Positions 58,937 to 64,000 of a stretch of DNA of 64,000 nt are shown in pieces (positions within the stretch are counted from its first letter, which is position 1; the number at the start of each line of letters is the position of its first letter). This DNA comes from a bacterium 1xD8-48. Lineage in GTDB: Bacteria > Bacillota > Clostridia > Lachnospirales > Lachnospiraceae. The notes below the pieces were generated by a model. That model worked only from the letters and a program-made list of their open reading frames with translations. It was not told the DNA's origin and ran no database searches. The position numbers and the translations under genes were made by a program. The stretch lies in contig QZDS01000026.1 in the NCBI GenBank assembly GCA_009917455.1, positions 1 through 64,000 of the forward strand, given 5' to 3'.

Positions 58937-61852
58937 GCACATTTTGGGCTCTGTGTCAATCCCTTTTGTGAAATTTAGTGATAATTTGAGTTAGACCATA
59001 AGATGAGATTTTTTCAATCAGCTAAACTTAATGACATTGCCTATGAATACGTTCACAACCGTTGACCTTGGCTGCGAACGTGGAAACAATCTGACAAATA
59101 TGATTATGCGTATGGAAAATCCAGCAAGCACAGAATTTTTACATTTGTTTGATTCCATCTGGAACGATGCGGACAAACTTTCTGATGTCACCGAAGATGT
59201 TATTGATATGATTTCAGCAGTGTATCAGGAAAATTCACCGGAACTTGTTTATTTTATGACTCTTTATAATATTTTTAATGAGTTTCTGGAGGATATATCG
59301 GAGGATATATTGCCAAATGAAGCAACCGGATTTAAGGACAGTATTATATGGAATAAGTTGTATAATTTCCAAAAGGATGCCGCTCTTGCAATTATAAATA
59401 AGTTGGAATAGTATAATGGATGTATACTGGCGGATAGTGTTGGTCTCGGAAAAACCTTTACGGCCCTTGCTGTAATAAAATATTATGAAGGGCGTAATAA
59501 AAATGTTCTTGTTCTCTGTCCTAAAAAATTGTCCGAAAACTGGATGACCTATCGGGGAAATCTTATCAACAATCCTTTATCAGGAGACAGTTTACGTTAT
59601 GATATCCTTTATCATACAGACCTTTCAAGAGACAGCGGAAACACGAGAATCGGTTTGCCGATTGACCGTATTAACTGGGGAAATTATGACCTTGTAGTAA
59701 TCGATGAAAGCCACAACTTCCGAAACGGAAACGGCACGGACAGTAAGGGCGGTGAAAAGGAAAACCGCTATATGCGGCTCATGAATCGTGTGTTGAAACC
59801 GGGAGTAAAGACAAAAGTTTTAATGTTGTCTGCAACGCCGGTAAATAACCGCTTTTATGATTTGCGTAATCAGTTGGCTCTTGCATATGAGGGGAATACA
59901 TCAGAATTCAATGAAAAGCTGAATATTAAATCAGATATAGATACAATTTTCCGTCAGGCGCAGAAGGTGTATAATGCATGGTGCAAGTTGCCGGAAAATG
60001 AAAGGGTTACGGCAACGCTGCTGTCAAAGCTTGATTTTGATTTTTTTGAAGTACTGGACAGCGTGACGATTGCACGTTCAAGGAAACATATACAGACATA
60101 TTATGATGTATCGGATATAGGAACCTTTCCGGTAAGGAATAAACCGATATCTTTACATCCTAAATTGACAAACCTCCCCAACGCTATTAACTATAGTGAA
60201 GTTTTTGAACTCCTTTCAAAATTGCAGTTGACCATATATACGCCTACCATATACATTCATGCCAGTAAACTGGACAAGTATCTTGATGAAAAAGAAACGG
60301 AGAATTTCAGAAAAGGACGTGAGCTGGGGATTCAAAGGCTTATGAGGATAAATCTGTTGAAGCGTATGGAAAGCTCCGTACACTCTTTTCTCCTGACGAT
60401 ACGCCGAATTTATGACTATCTGCACGATACTTCACAGATTATTGCGGATTTTATGGAAAATGGTAATGGCTGTCTTGAGGAAATGAGAGATTTGTCATCG
60501 GTTGTGGAGGATTTTGATGATGACGACCAGAATACAGATTTTTTTGGCGTGGGAAAGAAAGTAAAGATTGATTTGCGGGATATAGACTATATTTCGTGGA
60601 AACGGGATATTGACGAGGATTTGGAAGAACTCGGTCTTTTGATTCTGATGATAGAGGATATTACGCCGGAGTATGATTTTAAATTAAATGAATTATTGCG
60701 TGTGATTCGTGAGAAAGCATCAGCGCCAATCAATCCGGGAAATAAGAAGGTTCTTATTTTTACTGCATTTTCTGATACGGCAGAGTATTTATATGAGCAT
60801 GTAAGCAGGATGGCTCTTTCAGAGTTAGGACTGCATACGGCGCTTGTTACCGGTGATGTTGACGGAAAAACTACGATACACAAATTTAAAACCGGTATGA
60901 ATCATGTTCTTGCCTGTTTTTCACCCAGGTCAAAGGACAAGGACATATTGTATCCTGATGATAAAACAGAGATAGATATACTGATTGCTACGGACTGTAT
61001 TTCAGAGGGACAGAACCTGCAGGATTGCGACTTTTGCGTGAATTATGATATTCACTGGAATCCGGTCCGTATTATACAGCGTTTCGGAAGAATTGACCGT
61101 ATCGGTAGTAAAAACAGTGTTATTCAGCTTGTGAATTTTTGGCCGGATTTGGATTTAGACGAATACATCAATTTGAAATCCAGAGTGGAAACAAGAATGA
61201 GAATTTCTGTTATGACCGCAACAGGTGATGATGATTATATTAATCAGGAGGAAGAAGGCGACCTGGAGTACCGCCGTAATCAGCTGAAAAAATTGCAGGA
61301 AGAGGTTGTTGACCTTGAGGATATGACAAATGGCGTATCTATTATGGATTTGGGATTGAATGAATTCCGCATGGATTTGCTTTCCTATATGAAAGAACAT
61401 GAAAATATCGACCATACTCCTTTTGGAATCCATGCGTTGGTCAGAGGAGAGAAGCCGGGCGTAATATTTGTGCTGAAAAATGTAAATGAGAAGATTAATA
61501 TTCGGAATCAGAACAGGCTGCATCCTTTTTACATGGTATATATCGGCATGAACGGAGAGGCAGTAACGACGCATTTGCAGCCAAAAGACACGCTTGATAT
61601 AATGCGGCATCTTGCAAAAGGAAAATCCATACCTGATAAGAAATTATGCGATATTTTTAACAGAGCAACCCACGATGGAAGGAATATGGAGAAAGTATCG
61701 CGTCTCCTGGAGGATTCCATTATGACGATTATTGATGCCAAAGACGAGGGAGATATTGACAGTTTCTTTTCCGGCGGTCAGACAACTTTCCTTTCAGGAG
61801 GATTTTCTGGACTTGATGATTTTGAACTGATATGTTTTATGGTGGTGATAAA

Positions 61853-62479
61853 ATGATGGCATTTTCGGCTGTAACTGCGGTACACAGGAGAATTCCCAAA
61901 GAGGCATTTTATAGACATTTGACTCTCACAAAGGTTTTGAAGGAGAAATTTATAACCGATGTGGACAAAATATTTGTGGAAAACAGTCTTACAAAGGATA
62001 ATCTGAATCTAACGGCAGAGTCAAAGATACAGGAGATACTGCTGTTATCGTTGTTTCTAAAGAAGAGGGAATTTGATACAAAAATTATCGAAGCGATTGC
62101 AAAACAGAATCCGCATAAACTGGTATTTCTGCTTGTCTATGAAGACAGCGGACAACTGGCGGTATGGCATGGAAAGCTGTATTGTACAGAATGGCGGAGG
62201 TCGGCTGATGTGGAACTGGAAGCAAGGGGATTTTCCCTTGATGAGATATGGGATTCGTTTGTAGAGCAGATAGCCGTTTCTGAGGAACACGCTAAGGCAG
62301 TGGGCGAACTCTCAATCGATGAGCGCCTTGCCATGCAGGAACAAATAATCAAATTGGAAAAACAGATACGGAAAACAGAAGACGCAGCATGGAGGGAGCA
62401 GCAGCCGAAAAAACGGTTTGAATTGTATCAACGGTTACAGGATTATAAAAATCAATTGGAGGAACTGATAAGTGGATAA
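61853..62479 (+). CDS. DUF4391-family protein of the defence island
   Basis: The 208-residue product starts at ATG 61853, sharing ATGA with the helicase stop. It matches DUF4391, which is found between helicase and methyltransferase genes in type III-like restriction loci: MAFSAVTAVHRRIPKEAFY, the strand LVFLLVYEDSGQLAVWHGKLY near residue 98, and a C-terminal coiled coil (QIIKLEKQIRKTEDAAWRE). The fold has been likened to endonuclease-like domains but no activity is established. It overlaps the methyltransferase start by a few bases. Confidence 0.82.
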   Translation: MMAFSAVTAVHRRIPKEAFYRHLTLTKVLKEKFITDVDKIFVENSLTKDNLNLTAESKIQEILLLSLFLKKREFDTKIIEAIAKQNPHKLVFLLVYEDSGQLAVWHGKLYCTEWRRSADVELEARGFSLDEIWDSFVEQIAVSEEHAKAVGELSIDERLAMQEQIIKLEKQIRKTEDAAWREQQPKKRFELYQRLQDYKNQLEELISG

Positions 62480-64000
62480 ACTAAAAATGCACACGCCGAA
62501 TCTGGCGGATGAGAATTTCAAAAATCTGTCTGCAATGTTTCCGAATGCCGTGACGGAAACAATTACAGGTTATGGAGAAGATGGGAAAGCAATCATAGAG
62601 AGAGCCATTGATGCGGACGTTCTCAGGCAGGAAATTTCCGCGCAGGTTGTGGAGGGTGCGCAGGAACGCTACCAGTTTACATGGCCGGACAAGAAAAAAT
62701 CGGTAGTCCTTGCCAATGCGCCAATTGCAAAGACACTCCGTCTTGACAGGGAGAAATCTGTCGGCCGTGACGGTACGGAGGGGAACATCGACTCAGAGAA
62801 TATGTATATCGAAGGCGATAACCTTGATGCGCTGAAACTTTTGCAGGAGACTTATCTTGGGAAGGTCAAGATGATATACATCGACCCGCCTTATAATACG
62901 GGAAATGACTTTATTTATGAAGATGATTTTTCTAAAAGTACAGATGAATATCTTGCTGACAGTGGGCAGTTTGACGAGGAAGGTAACCGTCTTGTGCAGA
63001 ACACAGAGAGTAATGGGCGGTTTCATACGGATTGGTTGAATATGTTATATCCGCGGTTACGGGTTGCAAAAGATTTATTAGCAGCAGACGGGGTTGCTTT
63101 TATCAGTATTGATAATTGTGAGTTTGAAAATCTTACAAAAATATGCAATGAAGTATTTGGCGCTGGAAATTTTATTGACTGTATTACCTGGAATACAAGA
63201 GTGCCGAAAAACGATAACAAAGGACTTGGAAATATACACCAATATATTTTAGTATACATCAAGGACAAAGTCTTCAATCGTCAGTTTACAATGCAGAAAG
63301 ATGGGTTGGAGGATGTATTTGAGCTACTCGAAAAATTAAAAAAACAAGGTATCCCTATTCCTGAAGCAGAAGAGGAACTCAAAAAGTTCTATAAAAAGAA
63401 AGGTTATGATAGAGGGATTACTCTATATAGTGCCTTGGATGACAATTATCAGCCTTGGGGTAAAATAAACATGAGTTGGCCTAATAGTGATACTTTTGGC
63501 CCAGCTTATGAGGTACTTCATCCAGTTACCCACTGTCCTGTAAAAAAACCTGATAGAGGATGGAGGTGGGGCAAGGAAACATTTGATATCCATCTTGATT
63601 ATGAGCATACGATTAGGCGTTATGATGGTAGTTATATATGTGGTGATATTTGGTTTTCCAAAGATGAAAATACTCAGCCTAGCTCCATCAAATATCTCCG
63701 GGATACCTCAAAGATGCTTCTTAGAACCATCATCAGCCTTAAAAGTGATGGTGGAGTTGAACTTGAGAATATTTTTGGAAGAAAAAGTTTTTTCTCAAAT
63801 CCAAAGCCAACATCATTGATTGAGGTATTGGCAGATTCGATAAATGAGCCGAATGCAATTATTATGGATTTCTTTTCCGGTTCTGCAACTACCGCCCATG
63901 CCGTTATGCAGCTTAACGCCGAGGATGGCGGCAACCGTAAGTTTATCATGGTTCAGCTACCGGAAGTAACCGATGAAAAATCAGAAGCCTGCAAAGCAGG
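62472..64000 (+). CDS. mod: Type III-like N6-adenine DNA methyltransferase (Mod), partial
   Basis: The frame is open from GTG 62472 (GGAGG nine bases upstream; ATG 62487 is an alternative) to the window edge, 509 codons. MIYIDPPYNTGNDFIYEDDF has the catalytic DPPY at D138, and MDFFSGSATTAHAVMQL gives the SAM-binding FxGxG-type motif at about D466-S471. DPPY before FxGxG is the beta-class order of type III Mod subunits. The target-recognition region is at about 200-440. Mod methylates one strand of a short asymmetric site and pairs with a Res subunit, expected downstream of the window. Confidence 0.93.
   Translation, partial: MDKLKMHTPNLADENFKNLSAMFPNAVTETITGYGEDGKAIIERAIDADVLRQEISAQVVEGAQERYQFTWPDKKKSVVLANAPIAKTLRLDREKSVGRDGTEGNIDSENMYIEGDNLDALKLLQETYLGKVKMIYIDPPYNTGNDFIYEDDFSKSTDEYLADSGQFDEEGNRLVQNTESNGRFHTDWLNMLYPRLRVAKDLLAADGVAFISIDNCEFENLTKICNEVFGAGNFIDCITWNTRVPKNDNKGLGNIHQYILVYIKDKVFNRQFTMQKDGLEDVFELLEKLKKQGIPIPEAEEELKKFYKKKGYDRGITLYSALDDNYQPWGKINMSWPNSDTFGPAYEVLHPVTHCPVKKPDRGWRWGKETFDIHLDYEHTIRRYDGSYICGDIWFSKDENTQPSSIKYLRDTSKMLLRTIISLKSDGGVELENIFGRKSFFSNPKPTSLIEVLADSINEPNAIIMDFFSGSATTAHAVMQLNAEDGGNRKFIMVQLPEVTDEKSEACKA

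Larger units (their letters stand above)
57330..59039 (-). mobile_element. IS4-family insertion sequence, 1,710 bp
   Basis: The ends are near-perfect inverted repeats: CAATGTCATTAAGTTAAGC on the left and, reversed, CAATGTCATTAAGTTTAGC on the right (18 of 19 match). It carries one transposase gene on the minus strand with the IS4 YREK signature, and a 9-bp target duplication. All parts appear intact, so it could still be mobile. Confidence 0.95.
57321..59048. repeat. 9-bp target duplication CCTATGAAT flanking the IS
   Basis: CCTATGAAT occurs at 57321-57329 and 59040-59048, directly against both IS ends. Joining the flanks at one copy restores the helicase reading frame (YSPMN then TFTTVD), proving insertion into an intact gene. 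Confidence 0.95.
56904..61856 (+). pseudogene. SNF2-type helicase of a restriction/defence system, broken by IS and amber
   Basis: Removing the IS4-type element and one target copy restores a single frame of about 1,077 codons with one internal stop. Residues 1-190 (NTTKVVKDDLENKI, ISIAAACFSIYAYQELKEQL) resemble the PLD-like N-terminal domain common in this family; no HxK motif is visible. TAG 59409-59411 follows NKLE, just before YNGCILADSVGLGKTFTA, the Walker A. VVIDESHNFRNGNG (motif II), LMLSATPVNNRFYDL (III) and IATDCISEGQNLQD with RIIQRFGRIDRIGSKN (V-VI) complete an SNF2 motor. A GTP-type start at 59529 could express only a motorless fragment. It overlaps DUF4391 by 4 bp. Confidence 0.88.

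Noticed and set aside
25708..59411. Reassignment of TAG to glutamine, suggested by two in-frame ambers
   Set aside because: TAG ends many normal genes here (1764, 4834, 22807, 30768, 39725, 52374), in both phage and host parts, so the two ambers are better read as mutations.
56904..64000. Assignment of the defence island to DISARM or BREX
   Set aside because: No DUF1998, drmA/drmB, pglZ or brxC-like gene is visible; a helicase plus methyltransferase is not enough for either name.
1..64000. CRISPR arrays
   Set aside because: No series of regularly spaced identical repeats was seen; the repeated 18-bp element sits between genes of different length and is not a repeat-spacer array.

Overview
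The window looks like the chromosome of a Firmicutes gut anaerobe, most likely a Lachnospiraceae-type Clostridium relative. The signs are strong AGGAGG-type ribosome binding sites, Clostridia-style siphophage genes, PPi-dependent phosphofructokinase, a large one-piece glutamate synthase with its small subunit, and an IS4-type insertion sequence. This is inferred from gene content only; no 16S or species marker is present.

Region 1 (1 to about 32,539) is the right part of an integrated tailed phage of siphovirus type. It runs from recombination genes (RecT, PD-(D/E)XK exonuclease, HerA/DUF87-like ATPase), through replication and DNA-modification genes, to an accessory block of small genes (7.1-10.7 kb). 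A late-gene activator, a DUF2971 cargo gene, terminase, portal, MuF, scaffold, capsid, head-tail joining, tail, baseplate, holin and endolysin follow. The phage ends in the 3' half of a tRNA-Lys(TTT) gene, which is attR; the integrase and attL must lie left of the window. In the accessory block eight copies of an 18-bp element (consensus TTAAACTTTAGCGGAGGT) sit between successive small genes, supplying the upstream stop codon and, in most copies, the downstream ribosome binding site. The phage shows decay: an in-frame amber in the distal tail gene, a C5 methyltransferase lacking its catalytic core, and a truncated replication-terminator-like gene fused to an out-of-frame remnant.

Region 2 (32.5-56.5 kb) is core chromosome. 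It holds two MATE exporters around a tRNA-Leu(TAG), a yybP-ykoY-type (Mn2+) riboswitch with an overlapping terminator before a cation/Ca2+ antiporter, and a carbon-storage cluster: PPi-phosphofructokinase, a CheX-like protein, a LacI-type regulator and glycogen phosphorylase, with two near-identical GAAAACG(A/T)TTTC operator-like sites. Next come an S1-domain protein, a HAD phosphatase, a CPBP protease, the gltB-gltD pair, an Rpn-type nuclease with a long leader, and a minus-strand pair (2-hydroxyacid dehydrogenase, carboxylesterase).

Region 3 (56.6 kb to the end) is a restriction/defence island: a SNF2-type helicase of about 1,077 residues, a DUF4391 protein and a type III-like adenine methyltransferase (Mod) that runs off the window. 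The helicase is broken twice, by a 1,710-bp IS4-family element with a 9-bp target duplication and by an in-frame amber just before its Walker A motif. DUF4391 and the visible part of Mod are open.
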